A stretch of DNA of 64,000 nt from UBA5018 sp947463165 (GCA_943371245.1 CALRTY020000004.1:124001-188000); one strand, 5' to 3'; positions 34,930-44,248 are shown, numbered from the stretch's first letter. The notes: a model not told the origin generated them from the sequence alone. A program made the numbers and translations.

Positions 34930-36647
34930 TGGTGTTCGACTGGTTTCAGCGCAAAGTCGTCTCTGACGCCCCCGAGGCCCAATCAGCAGAGGGCTCGCCA
35001 GATGCTGGCGCCCTGGATGCTGCCCCAGATTCAGCAGCAGCTGCAGCAGCCCCTCAAGAAGACCCCAAGGCTGAGGCCCCGGCTGAGCCCAAGGCCGCTG
35101 CGGCGGAGCTGGATCAACCTGAATCAGCCAGCCCAGAATTAACTGAATCTCCAACTGCTAGTGCAGATTCACTGAAGGCGGAATCTGCCCCAGTAGGTGT
35201 GAGTGCCGGGGTGGATGAGGACGCCCTGGCCTGGGCGCGCCAGGCCTATGCCCGCCTCAAAGCCCAGCAGGAGGCAGCCAACGCTCAGCCGGCAACCGCT
35301 GCGCCTACTGCCGCGCCTGGGGCTACCCAAACTGCCGGCTCTGCCCAAACAGCCGAAGCGGCTACGCCGGTTGAGCTAGCCGCCGCATTTGCGCCAGCCC
35401 CTGCAACCGATTCCAGGCCATCTGCCCCAGCTCCGCTGCCAGCCGCAGGGGAATTGCCGTCTCCAGAGCCTGGCAACTTAGAAACTGCTCCTGCGGCTGG
35501 TTTATCCCTACTGGAGCTGGCCGCCGCCCAAAGGGCCCAGCGGCAGCAGGCCCTAACCGCGGCCGCCGCTGTAGAGATTGAGCCACCTGCATCCGTTGTC
35601 GAGGCGCCGGTTGCCGATGCCCTGGAGCCCCAACTGGGGGCCTTCGACGACACCTTCACCTGGTCTGCGGAGGTATTGGCGGCCCAGGGCAAGCGGATTG
35701 ATCAGGTGTCGCTGGAGGAAATCGACTGGTTGGCTCGGCTGCGCCGTGGGCTGGAGAAAACCCGCCGCGGTTTTGTAACCCAGCTGCTCGAAAACCTCGG
35801 CGACGATCCGTTGACGCCGGAGGTGCTCGACGATCTGGAAACAACTTTATTGCGCGCCGATGTGGGGGTGAGCGCCACCGACCAGGTGTTGGCTGCCCTC
35901 AGACAGCGGCTCAACGAGGAGGTGGTAGATCCCGCTGAGGGCCTTAGTTTTCTCAAACAGCAGCTGCGCCAGCTGCTGGAACAACCGATTAGCGCCTCTG
36001 GTCGCCAGCTGTTAGCCCCGGAGCGCGACCGCCTCAATGTGTGGCTATTGGTGGGGGTGAATGGGGTGGGTAAGACCACCACCCTCGGAAAGCTGGCCAA
36101 TCTGGCCGTTCGCAGTGGCTACAGTTGTCTGATTGCGGCAGCTGATACCTTCCGGGCCGCAGCCGTGCGCCAGGTGGAGGTGTGGGGTGAGCGCAGTGCT
36201 GTGCCTGTGATCTCCAATCCCAGCGCCAATGCCGATCCGGCGGCGGTGGTCTACGACGCCCTCGGTGCCGCCCAGTCCAAGGGAACTGAATTGGTGCTGG
36301 TGGATACGGCTGGGCGCTTGCAAACCAAGCACAACTTGATGGAAGAACTATCAAAAGTGCGTCGCATTATTGATAAGTTGGCCCCCGATGCTGCAGTGGA
36401 ATCCCTGTTGGTGCTCGACGCCAGCCAGGGTCAAAATGGCCTGCGCCAGGCGATGGCCTTTGCCAGTGCTGCCGGTCTCACCGGCGTGGTGCTCACCAAG
36501 CTCGATGGCAGCGCCAGGGGTGGTGTGGCTTTGGCCGTGGCCTCGGAAGCAGGCCTGCCAATACGCTTCATCGGCGCCGGCGAAGGCATCCGCGATTTGA
36601 GACCTTTCAATAGCTATGAGTTTGTAGAAGCGCTGCTGGCCCACTGA
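34929..36647 (+). CDS. ftsY: Signal recognition particle receptor FtsY
   Basis: 572-aa GTPase that receives ribosome-SRP complexes at the membrane. Residues 1 to about 230 are an acidic Ala/Glu/Pro-rich A domain, low in complexity. The NG domain follows, with LLRADVG, the P-loop GVNGVGKTTTLGKLA near 376, DTFRAAAVRQ, VDTAGRLQTKHNLMEELSKV, TKLDGSARGG and GIRDLRPF near the end. All G-motifs are intact. It is the last gene of the DUF502-nusB-ftsY operon and is followed by the large repeat-rich gap. Confidence 0.95.
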   Translation: MVFDWFQRKVVSDAPEAQSAEGSPDAGALDAAPDSAAAAAAPQEDPKAEAPAEPKAAAAELDQPESASPELTESPTASADSLKAESAPVGVSAGVDEDALAWARQAYARLKAQQEAANAQPATAAPTAAPGATQTAGSAQTAEAATPVELAAAFAPAPATDSRPSAPAPLPAAGELPSPEPGNLETAPAAGLSLLELAAAQRAQRQQALTAAAAVEIEPPASVVEAPVADALEPQLGAFDDTFTWSAEVLAAQGKRIDQVSLEEIDWLARLRRGLEKTRRGFVTQLLENLGDDPLTPEVLDDLETTLLRADVGVSATDQVLAALRQRLNEEVVDPAEGLSFLKQQLRQLLEQPISASGRQLLAPERDRLNVWLLVGVNGVGKTTTLGKLANLAVRSGYSCLIAAADTFRAAAVRQVEVWGERSAVPVISNPSANADPAAVVYDALGAAQSKGTELVLVDTAGRLQTKHNLMEELSKVRRIIDKLAPDAAVESLLVLDASQGQNGLRQAMAFASAAGLTGVVLTKLDGSARGGVALAVASEAGLPIRFIGAGEGIRDLRPFNSYEFVEALLAH

Positions 36648-36653
36648 TCTGCC

Positions 36654-36741
36654 AATTGAGCGTTGGTTTGCTAATTGAGCATTGATTTCATAATTGAGTA
36701 TTAATTTGCAAATCGAGCTTTGGTTTGCCAATTGAGCCCTA
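36654..36741 (+). repeat. 19-base tandem repeat after ftsY
   Basis: Five units beginning AATTGAG (or AATCGAG) at 36654, 36673, 36692, 36711 and 36730, spaced exactly 19 bases. The units share AATTGAGC..TTGRTTTGC. It starts seven bases after the ftsY stop codon. Confidence 0.88.
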
Positions 36742-36821
36742 ATGCCGCAATTACCCTCGGTTAACTTGGCCATTGAAATAAACCTTTTTCGGCGCTTATT
36801 TGATCATTATTGCTAATTTTG

Positions 36822-36900
36822 TTAAGGAAACTCTGGTAAGCAGCCATTGCGGCATTAGCGCTCCATGGCCATTGGCTCGGCTTTTTCAGAGTTTCCTTAA
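36822..36900. repeat. Perfect 14-base inverted repeat, MITE-like or hairpin
   Basis: The arm TTAAGGAAACTCTG at 36822-36835 is matched by its exact reverse complement at 36887-36900, with a 51-base loop. It could be a small non-autonomous element with terminal inverted repeats or a long-loop RNA hairpin ending the ftsY transcript. Confidence 0.75.
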
Positions 36901-37843
36901 GATGGTGGAAAATACAATAACTTCTGGTTCAGTTTTTGTTATTTATTATTCTGTCCAAGTTAATTGGTAGTTATTTAATCCTGGGCGCATCTAAATCAAT
37001 CTTGGCCGCTTCGAAAACAGTATTGAGTGTCTCGAATAACCACATATCTTACCGATCTCATAATGCGAGAGGCGTTGTTATGGCTTGGGTGAGCCTGGCT
37101 ATTGGCAGTTGAATGGACAGTTCTTTGAGGCGCCGTTTTTTATTTGCTCTAAATGAATTATTCACCCCATCATTTACCGGGTATTTTGGTGGCATTTATG
37201 TTTTTTTGCTCCAAAAATTGCAACCAGATTTGATTGTAGATGCAATTGACCGTCATTGGTCTTTTGATCCTTTTCTCAACTTAGTCACTTTTTCACATGC
37301 CGGGTCGATACGCAACAGGGCATGGCTGGCACCCAGCCGGTTTTTCCAACGACTAAATCGGATTAAAAACCTTTTAAGAAAAAAATTAAACCGTAGTCGT
37401 AGGGGCTGCGGAAACTTGGGAAAACGCTGAAATCCCTTGTCAGCAAAGGGATTTTTCAGATCTGATCTGGGGAGAGAGCAAAAATCTATGGGGAAAAATC
37501 AGCCAATCCCCTGCCTGTGGAAAACCTTGCCAGATCGATCCGCTGGCCAGGCATAGCCATCCCCAGCTGGACAGCCGCTTTCCCCAGGCTTTTCCCCGGC
37601 CAGTTTCGAAATTGGTTGCAGTATTTGTGAAGCCCAGACGGTTCGGGCCATCTACGGCGGTGCTGGCCCCTGCATGGGCCAGCGGCAGCGCCAACCACAG
37701 CTGGGCTCAGGGTGGGTTCAGGTTTTGCCGCGGCTAATTTATTTAGATGAGACTGTTGATCTAGATAAATTTATGGTTAAGCAAACTCTGGAAAAACTGA
37801 TCCATGATTATCGCCAATTAACCGTTTCTCATTCTTTTTTGAG

Positions 37844-37949
37844 GCATCTCGAAAAATTCCAGATCTCACCGCTCTCTTAACGCGAGAAGCGTTGCGATGA
37901 ATCGCTTGCCTATGATTCGCGAAAGCTGAATGAGAATTTTTCGAGGTGC
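37844..37949. repeat. Inverted-repeat element with a diverged relative at 37028-37084
   Basis: 106-base element whose 16-base ends (GCATCTCGAAAAATTC and GAATTTTTCGAGGTGC) are inverted with one mismatch. Its left half is about 70% identical by eye to 37028-37084 (shared TCTCGAA..., ATCT-ACCG, GCGAGA-GCGTTG). This points to a dispersed repeat family. Confidence 0.65.
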
Positions 37950-38176
37950 TCTTGTTGGGGGGGCTAAATGATGATGGCTGTCGCGGTGATGGCTGTCGTG
38001 GTGATTGCCATTTGCCCGTGGCGATTTCCCGGTCTCCCTATGGCCGCTGGGCCTGGGCCCATGTCTTTGTTTTGATTTGCCAGCGGCTCTAGTGATGCGT
38101 TCTTGCTCAATTAGTGGCATTGGGCAAGCTATTGCTCGCCAACCATTGCTAGTTTTTAGCTTCTGCGCGCTCCGAT

Positions 38177-39598
38177 TTGAGCAGCTCGCCCGCCGCCGCC
38201 ACCTCCCATTCAGGAGGGACTCCCCAGGCCCAGGAGGTTTTGGGGCTGGCCGGTTCGCTGCGCCCATTGATTGACAGTCTTAATCATGAGCAGCGCCGCC
38301 ATCAGGAGCTGCTCGCCAGCCTTGGTTTTGCCCTGCGCAGTTGCACCAATATCAACCGTTTTCTCGAATTGGTAACCCTGGTGGCCGCCCGGTTGGTGCA
38401 GGCCGAAGAGGGGGTGCTGCTGGTTTTCCACGCCGATGGCCGCCTCTGGCGGGACCACCTCCAGGCCACCCCCAGCCCAGGCGCCGCCAGCGTGGTTCGC
38501 CAGTTGGCGGCCCTAGCCGATGGGCAGCTGCAAATTCAGCCTGGTGATCAGCTGGCCACAGCCCATTTAGATCAACATCTGCAGCGGCTATGGGGGGCTG
38601 GCCGCCTGGAGGCCACCTCGGTGGTGGCCCGCGGCCACTGCCATGCCCGCCTCTATGTGTTCAGCGCCAGGGAGGGCTTCAGTTGGAGTGAGGTGCACCG
38701 CCGCCATCTGCAATTGGTGGCCGATCTCACCGCCGTAGCGCTGGAAAATGAGCTGTTGGCCCAGGAATTGCGCCGCCATGAGCGGCTGGATCGCCAGCTC
38801 AGCATCGGTGCCGAGATCCAGGCCCAGTTGCTGCCGGATGATTGCCCGCTGATTGAGGGGGTGGAGCTGGCCGCCCGCTGCCGACCAGCCTTTCAGGTGG
38901 GTGGTGACTACTACGATTTCATCCCCACCAAGCCCCAGCTGCAGGGCCCTCGCCGCCAGCGGGGGCGTTGGGCGCTGGTGATTGGCGATGTGATGGGCAA
39001 GGGGGTGCCCGCCAGCCTGCTGATGACCATGCTGCGGGGCATGTTGCGCGCTGGCGTGCTCAGTGGCCACGCCCCTAATCGCATCCTGCGCGACCTAAAC
39101 GAAATAGCCCAGGAAGACCTGGACCACTCCCATCGTTTTTTGAGCTTATTTTATTCAGATTACCACCCTCGTAGCCGCTTGTTGCGCTATGCCAATGCGG
39201 CCCACAATCCGCCCTTGCTCTGGCGGCGCCAGCAGGGAGTGCTGCAGCGGCTCGATGCCCCTGGACTGCTGATCGGCCTGCAGCGTGAAGTCGCCTATGG
39301 CATGGCCCAGACCGTCTTGGAGCCAGGTGATGTGCTGCTGTACTACACAGATGGGGTCACCGAGGCGGTGGGCTTCAGTGGCAAACGCTTCGAGGAGCAG
39401 CGGCTGGAGCGGGCCCTCGTGGAGGTTTGCCGCCAGGCCAGCGGCGCCCAGGAGATTCTCGATCAACTGTTTGCTCGCCTGGATCGCTTTGTGGGGGAAG
39501 ATCGCCAGCTGGAGGACGATGCCTCAATGGTGGTGCTCAAGGTGCGCGAGCAGCTGAGGCTGCCGCAGCTGCTCGCGCCAAAGCGAGTGTCAAGCTGA
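38177..39598 (+). CDS. GAF-domain PP2C phosphatase (RsbU/SpoIIE type)
   Basis: 473-aa regulator. A GAF-like sensor (about residues 45-190: LVTLVAARLVQAEEGVLLVF, RLYVFSAREGFSWSEVHRRHLQLVADLTAVAL) is joined by a helical linker to a PP2C serine phosphatase domain. The phosphatase shows the metal-binding AFQVGGDYYDF, LVIGDVMGKGVPASLLM, RYANAAHNPP, LLYYTDGVTEA and the final EDDASMVVLKV aspartates. Such enzymes act on anti-sigma antagonists in partner-switching cascades. The TTG start at 38177 is the first in frame; a later start is possible. The gene is conserved in this position next to argH. Confidence 0.86.
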   Translation: MSSSPAAATSHSGGTPQAQEVLGLAGSLRPLIDSLNHEQRRHQELLASLGFALRSCTNINRFLELVTLVAARLVQAEEGVLLVFHADGRLWRDHLQATPSPGAASVVRQLAALADGQLQIQPGDQLATAHLDQHLQRLWGAGRLEATSVVARGHCHARLYVFSAREGFSWSEVHRRHLQLVADLTAVALENELLAQELRRHERLDRQLSIGAEIQAQLLPDDCPLIEGVELAARCRPAFQVGGDYYDFIPTKPQLQGPRRQRGRWALVIGDVMGKGVPASLLMTMLRGMLRAGVLSGHAPNRILRDLNEIAQEDLDHSHRFLSLFYSDYHPRSRLLRYANAAHNPPLLWRRQQGVLQRLDAPGLLIGLQREVAYGMAQTVLEPGDVLLYYTDGVTEAVGFSGKRFEEQRLERALVEVCRQASGAQEILDQLFARLDRFVGEDRQLEDDASMVVLKVREQLRLPQLLAPKRVSS

Positions 39599-39621
39599 AC
39601 TGATCAGCCCGTTAAGCCCCG

Positions 39622-41031
39622 ATGGCCCCATCCCAGGGAGGCTCAGCCGCGAGTGCCAACACCTGGAGCAACCGCTTTGAACAGGGGCTGCACCCGGTGA
39701 TCGAGCGCTTCAATGCCTCGATCGGTTTCGACATCGCCCTGCTCGATCAGGACCTGGACGGTTCGATCGCCCACGCCAGGATGCTCGGCCGCTGTGGCGT
39801 GATCAGCCAGGCCGATGCGGCCGGCTTGATCGAGGGGTTGGAGGCAATCCGCCGCGAGGCCGCCGAGGGCAGCTTTTGTCCCACGGTGGCCGATGAGGAT
39901 GTCCACTTTGCGGTGGAGCGGCGCTTGATCGCCCTGCTCGGCCCCCTGGGCAAGCGGTTGCACACCGGTCGTTCCCGCAACGACCAGGTTGGCACCGACC
40001 TGCGGCTTTGGTTGCGGCAACAGATTGATGCCATCGACCAGGCATTGGTGCGTTTCGAGCGGGCCTTGCTCAGCCAGGCGGAGCGCCACAGCGAGGTGAT
40101 GATCCCTGGCTATACCCACCTGCAGAGGGCCCAGCCGATCTGTCTGGCGCACCACCTGTTGGCCTATTTGGAGATGGCTGAGCGCGATCGGAGCCGCCTC
40201 GCCGACGTGCGCCGCCGCGTCAATATCTGCCCCCTGGGGGCCGCTGCCCTGGCCGGTACGCCGGTGCCCATCGATCGGCGATCCACCGCCGCGGAGCTTG
40301 GTTTTGAGGCCATCTATGCCAACAGTCTCGATGCGGTAAGCGATCGCGACTTCGCCGTGGAGTTCATGGCGGCGGCGTCGCTGGTGCTGGTGCACCTCAG
40401 CCGGCTCAGCGAGGAGGTGATCCTCTGGGCGAGCGAGGAGTTTGGTTTTGTCCAACTCAGCGATCGCTGCGCCACCGGCAGCAGCCTGATGCCCCAGAAG
40501 AAGAATCCCGACGTGCCCGAATTGGTGCGAGGTAAGAGCGGGCGGGTGTTTGGCCACCTGATCGGCCTGCTCACGATGATCAAGGGGCTGCCCCTCGCCT
40601 ACAACAAGGATTTTCAGGAGGACAAGGAAGCTCTGTTTGACGGCGTGCGCACCGTGCTCGACTGCCTCGAGGCCATGGCGATCCTGTTCGAGGAGGGACT
40701 GGAGTTCAGACCGCTGCGACTGGAGCAGGCGGTCGCCTCTGATTTTTCCAATGCCACCGACGTGGCCGACTATCTGGTGGCGCGGGGGGTGCCCTTTCGC
40801 GAGGCCTACCAGCTGGTGGGTGGCTTGGTGAAGAGCTGCTTGGCGGAGGGGATCCTGCTGCGCCAGTTGCCGCTGGAGCGCTGGCAGCAACTGCATCCGG
40901 CCTTTGCGCTCGATATCTTCGAGGCGATCACGCCGCGCCAAGTGGTTGCTGCTCGTTGCAGCGAAGGAGGTACTGGTTTTGCCCAGGTGGCAGCTCAGTT
41001 AAGTCAGATGCGTTCCCATCTCGGCACTTGA
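39622..41031 (+). CDS. argH: Argininosuccinate lyase
   Basis: 469-aa lyase splitting argininosuccinate into arginine and fumarate, the last step of arginine synthesis. Hallmarks are LHTGRSRNDQVGTDLRLW, the PGYTHLQRAQPI segment holding the catalytic His, and the fumarase-superfamily signature GSSLMPQKKNPD near residues 286-297 with the catalytic Ser. Length is normal. It is the third gene in a plus-strand run, with a 23-base gap from the phosphatase gene. Confidence 0.96.
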   Translation: MAPSQGGSAASANTWSNRFEQGLHPVIERFNASIGFDIALLDQDLDGSIAHARMLGRCGVISQADAAGLIEGLEAIRREAAEGSFCPTVADEDVHFAVERRLIALLGPLGKRLHTGRSRNDQVGTDLRLWLRQQIDAIDQALVRFERALLSQAERHSEVMIPGYTHLQRAQPICLAHHLLAYLEMAERDRSRLADVRRRVNICPLGAAALAGTPVPIDRRSTAAELGFEAIYANSLDAVSDRDFAVEFMAAASLVLVHLSRLSEEVILWASEEFGFVQLSDRCATGSSLMPQKKNPDVPELVRGKSGRVFGHLIGLLTMIKGLPLAYNKDFQEDKEALFDGVRTVLDCLEAMAILFEEGLEFRPLRLEQAVASDFSNATDVADYLVARGVPFREAYQLVGGLVKSCLAEGILLRQLPLERWQQLHPAFALDIFEAITPRQVVAARCSEGGTGFAQVAAQLSQMRSHLGT

Positions 41032-41120
41032 GCCTGGGCAATTGGGTCACTTGGGCCTAGGCTTAGTAGGTCAGAGGCCCCATGGCCCGCATTGCATCGG
41101 CCTGGAGGCCGGCCTAGTAA

Positions 41121-41684
41121 GTGAGCATTTTCGTTGGCAATCTGCCCTTCCGTGCTGAGCAGGAGGACGTGGCGGAATTGTTTATTCCTTTTGGTGAAGT
41201 GACCACCTGTTCCCTGCCCCTGGAACGGGATACGGGTCGCAAGCGGGGCTTTGCCTTCGTGGAGATGGCCGATGAGGCCATGGAAGCCAAGGCCATTGAG
41301 GCCCTTCAGGGTGCCGAATTGATGGGTCGTCCGCTGCGGATCAACAAGGCCGAGCCCCGCACAGGCGGTGGTGGCGGCGGCGGTTCCCGCGGTGGCGGCG
41401 GTGGTTATCAGCGCGGCGGCGGTGGCTACGGCGGTGGTGGCGGTTACGGCGGTGGCGCTGGTGGTGGCTACGGCGGCGGCGGTGCTGGCGGCGGTGGCGG
41501 CTACGGCGGTTCCGGCTCCCGCGGTTGGGAAGATCGCAGCTATGGCAGCAGTGGTAGAGCCGCCGCCGGTGGTGGTGAGTCGGTCGATTCAGGTCGGGCC
41601 CGTCGTCGTCGTAGCGGCAGCGATGGCTATGGCGGTGGCGCTGGTGGCGGTGGTGGCGACTATTACGGTGGCGCCGAGGGCTGA
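41121..41684 (+). CDS. Glycine-rich RNA-binding protein (RRM, Rbp type)
   Basis: 187-aa cyanobacterial Rbp. It carries one RRM with RNP2 IFVGNL at residues 3-8 and RNP1 KRGFAFVE at 41-48, then a glycine-rich tail (GGYGGGGG repeats with Tyr and Ser) typical of cold-induced Rbps. It binds RNA, and some relatives direct photosynthesis mRNAs to the thylakoid. The tail ends with RARRRRSGSDG and a further Gly run. Start is GTG 41121. The 90-base upstream gap contains a short GGCCTGGAGGCCGGCC palindrome. Cold-regulated transcription would be expected but cannot be read here. Confidence 0.93.
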   Translation: MSIFVGNLPFRAEQEDVAELFIPFGEVTTCSLPLERDTGRKRGFAFVEMADEAMEAKAIEALQGAELMGRPLRINKAEPRTGGGGGGGSRGGGGGYQRGGGGYGGGGGYGGGAGGGYGGGGAGGGGGYGGSGSRGWEDRSYGSSGRAAAGGGESVDSGRARRRRSGSDGYGGGAGGGGGDYYGGAEG

Positions 41685-41730
41685 GTTGGTTTTGCCGCCC
41701 ATGGCTGTTGATTCAGTAGCTCCTGTTGAT

Positions 41731-42804
41731 TCAGTAGCCCCGCTGTTCCAGGCTCAGGGCGGCCGCCTCCAGCACCTCCGCCCCGGCAGTTTTGGCTGAA
41801 GCCTCCTTGCTGATGCTTTGGCGCCAGCGGCGCGCCCCATTGATCCCCGCCACCAGGTGTACCAAGTGGCGGGCGATCGGCCATAGCTTGCCGCCGCCCC
41901 TGCACCACTGGTCGGCGTAGGGCAGTAGGCCCCGCAATACCAGCGATGGGCTGATCTCTGATCGGGCCAAGGCGGCGGCGCTGTGGTCGCCATGGATGTC
42001 GCTGTCCACCCTGGCCCAGCGCAGCGGCTGGTCGTACACAGCTCTGCCCACCATCACCCCATCCACCTGGGCCAGTTGGCTTTGGCAATCGGCCAGGGTC
42101 TGCAGACCGCCATTGATCTCAATGGTGAGCTTTGGTCTCTCGCGCTTCAGTTGGTGCACTAGCTCGTAGCGCAGTGGCGGGATGCTGCGGTTTTGTTTGG
42201 GATCAAGACCATCCAGCCAGGCCTTGCGGGCATGCACCGCGAAGCGGCGGCAGCCAGCCGCCGCCAGGGTGTCGACAAAGTTCAGCAATTCGGCATAGGA
42301 GTCGAGATTATCGATGCCAATCCGCTGCTTCACCGTCACTGGCAGGGGGCTAGCCGCTGCCATCGCTTCGATGCAACGGGCCACCTGGTGAGGATCGGCC
42401 ATCAGACAAGCGCCAAAACGACCTTTGCGCACCTTCTCGCTCGGGCAACCCAAATTGAGGTTCACCTCGTCGTAGCCCCAGTCGGCCGCCAGACCCACGG
42501 CCTCGGCCAGCAGCCCGGGATCATCTCCCCCCAGCTGCAGGGCCAGGGGTTTTTCGATCGGATCGAAGCCGATCAGCCGTTCCAGGCGTTCGATCCGCTT
42601 GGCCGCATCTGGCTCTTGGCGGGCATGGTGAAGTGCCTGGGCCACCACCATTTCGCTATACAGCAGGCTGTGCCGGCTGATTTGGCGCATCAGCACGCGG
42701 AAATGCCGATCTGTGTAGTCCAGCATTGGCGCCACACTGAAGCGGTAACTCAACTGCTGGCCGCTGCCTGCTGCCTGCTGCCTTGCTCCCTGCTGCTCAG
42801 CCAT
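41731..42804 (-). CDS. dusA: tRNA-dihydrouridine synthase (DusA type)
   Basis: 357-aa flavoenzyme that reduces uridines in the tRNA D-loop. Motifs are FSVAPMLDYTDRHFR (FMN phosphate), ALQLGGDDP, VNLNLGCPSEKV and the catalytic Cys133 in RFGACLM, then TVKQRIGID, FAVHARKAWLDG and INGGLQT. The DusA subgroup is suggested by the HARKAWL/G-L-N-x-P pattern. The frame is open beyond 42804, but that ATG matches the family. Its start codon overlaps that of the divergent flavoprotein gene in the sequence CATG. Confidence 0.92.
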   Translation of the reverse strand: MAEQQGARQQAAGSGQQLSYRFSVAPMLDYTDRHFRVLMRQISRHSLLYSEMVVAQALHHARQEPDAAKRIERLERLIGFDPIEKPLALQLGGDDPGLLAEAVGLAADWGYDEVNLNLGCPSEKVRKGRFGACLMADPHQVARCIEAMAAASPLPVTVKQRIGIDNLDSYAELLNFVDTLAAAGCRRFAVHARKAWLDGLDPKQNRSIPPLRYELVHQLKRERPKLTIEINGGLQTLADCQSQLAQVDGVMVGRAVYDQPLRWARVDSDIHGDHSAAALARSEISPSLVLRGLLPYADQWCRGGGKLWPIARHLVHLVAGINGARRWRQSISKEASAKTAGAEVLEAAALSLEQRGY

Positions 42805-44131
42805 GCTTCCTGAACGCGTCTCGGTGTTGGTGGCCGGTGCTGGCCCGGCCGGGATGATGGCCGCCATTGCCGCCGCCGAGGCCGGCGCGGGCGACGTGCA
42901 TGTTCTGGAAACTACGGCGGAGCCGCTGCACAAGGTGCTGATCAGCGGTGGAGGGCGCTGCAATGTCACCCATGCCTGCTGGGATCCCCGGGCGCTGGTG
43001 GGCCACTATCCCCGCGGCGGCCAGGCCCTGCGGGGAGCCTTCTCCCGGTTTGCCAGCGGCGACTCGGTGGCCTGGTTTGAGGCCCATGGCCTGGAGCTGG
43101 TGGAGGAGCCAGACGGGCGCCTGTTCCCCCGGGCCAACCGCTCCACGGCCGTGATCGAGGTGCTGCGTCACGCCGCCAAGGCTGCCGGGGTGCAGCTGCA
43201 TACCGGCGTGGCCCTGCGCCAGGCTCGTTTGCTGAATGCAGGCGGATTTGAGCTGGAGTTGCGCAGAGCCGCTGGTCAGCAGCAGCGGCTTTTTGCCCAG
43301 CGGCTGGTGTTGGCCACCGGTAGTCACCCCAGCGGCCGCCAATTGGCTGCCCAGCTGGGCCACAGCCTGGTGCCGCCTGTGCCCTCGCTGTTCACCCTTT
43401 CTTTGGCCGGAGATTCCCTACTGCAGTTGGCTGGCTTGGCGGTTGATCCGGTGGCATTGGAATTGCGGCTGGCCGCTCAAGACTGTCCACCGCCGCCAGG
43501 CACCGGCCGGGCTGCAGGCCCGCTCGCCGAGCGCTTCCGTCAACAGGGTCCGCTGTTGGTGACCCACTGGGGGTTAAGCGGTCCGGCCATCCTGCGCCTC
43601 ACCGCCTTTGCCGCTAGAGCGCTACATGCTGCCAGTTATCGCGCTGAGTTGAGCGTTAACTGGACTGGCAATCTTTCCCACTCGGAACTAGAGCGGCACT
43701 TTGGCCAGGCTCGGCAGCAGCAGGCGCGTCGGCAGTTGGCTAATTGGCGACCATGGCCCGAGTTGCCGAAACGTCTTTGGTGGCATTTGTTACAGCATTG
43801 CGGTATAGATTCGCAGTGTCGCTGGGCTGATCTCAGCAAGCAGCAGCAGCAAGCCTTGATCGCTTCCCTGCGAGATAGTCGTTACAGGGTCACTGGTCGC
43901 GGTCCATTTGGGGAGGAATTTGTTACAGCCGGTGGCGTGCCCTTGGGGGAGGTTAATCTCGCCTCTATGGAAAGCCGCCTTTGTCTTGGACTGCACCTGG
44001 TGGGGGAATTACTCGATGTAGACGGTGTTACCGGCGGCTTTAATTTCCAGCATTGTTGGAGTTCTGGCTGGCTGGCGGGTCAGGCGATCGCAGCTGCTCA
44101 AATCGAGCCTTTCCAGGGACTCTCTTGTTAG
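42803..44131 (+). CDS. HI0933/BaiN-type flavoprotein
   Basis: 442-aa NAD(P)/FAD-dependent oxidoreductase. The FAD-binding GAGPAGMMAA is at residues 11-20, followed by KVLISGGGRCNVTHA, typical of the HI0933 family, then LFPRANRSTAVIEVL, VLATGSHPSG and the C-terminal GFNFQHCWSSGWLAG. Substrate is unknown. The start ATG overlaps the divergent dusA ATG, so there is no separate promoter gap and each promoter must lie inside the opposite gene. A possible shared hairpin (GCACCC...GGGTGC) lies at 44203-44235 between this gene and pilC. Confidence 0.86.
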   Translation: MLPERVSVLVAGAGPAGMMAAIAAAEAGAGDVHVLETTAEPLHKVLISGGGRCNVTHACWDPRALVGHYPRGGQALRGAFSRFASGDSVAWFEAHGLELVEEPDGRLFPRANRSTAVIEVLRHAAKAAGVQLHTGVALRQARLLNAGGFELELRRAAGQQQRLFAQRLVLATGSHPSGRQLAAQLGHSLVPPVPSLFTLSLAGDSLLQLAGLAVDPVALELRLAAQDCPPPPGTGRAAGPLAERFRQQGPLLVTHWGLSGPAILRLTAFAARALHAASYRAELSVNWTGNLSHSELERHFGQARQQQARRQLANWRPWPELPKRLWWHLLQHCGIDSQCRWADLSKQQQQALIASLRDSRYRVTGRGPFGEEFVTAGGVPLGEVNLASMESRLCLGLHLVGELLDVDGVTGGFNFQHCWSSGWLAGQAIAAAQIEPFQGLSC

Positions 44132-44248
44132 AGCATCTAAAAAAATTTCCCAGCTAACAGATTTAACGATACGAAAAATATTGTGGGGATTTGCTTATGT
44201 CTGCACCCGGGGAGAAGGGGTAATTATCTGGGTGCCTTTAAAATAAAA

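Larger units (their letters stand above)
36648..38176. other. 1.5-kb intergenic region rich in repeats
   Basis: Long, AT-richer gap between ftsY and the PP2C gene. It holds a 19-base tandem repeat, a perfect 14-base inverted repeat, two related inverted-repeat elements and a TGTGGAAAA motif at 37516-37524 (reverse complement of a TTTTCCACA DnaA box). The only open frame of size, 37113-37430 (105 aa), shows no recognisable family. A second, GC-richer part near 37480-37740 has several GGGGAAAA/TTTTCCCC motifs like those upstream of dnaN. Confidence 0.6.

Noticed and set aside
37113..37430. Open frame of 105 aa in the ftsY-PP2C gap
   Set aside because: No recognisable domain, biased composition in the basic C-terminus, and it lies in repeat-rich DNA; kept only as part of the intergenic description.
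39643..40941. 432-aa minus-strand frame opposite argH
   Set aside because: Antisense shadow; argH carries all family signatures on the other strand.
44203..44235. Hairpin GCACCC...GGGTGC between the flavoprotein and pilC genes
   Set aside because: Stem of only six bases, large loop and no T-run on either side; not called as a terminator.
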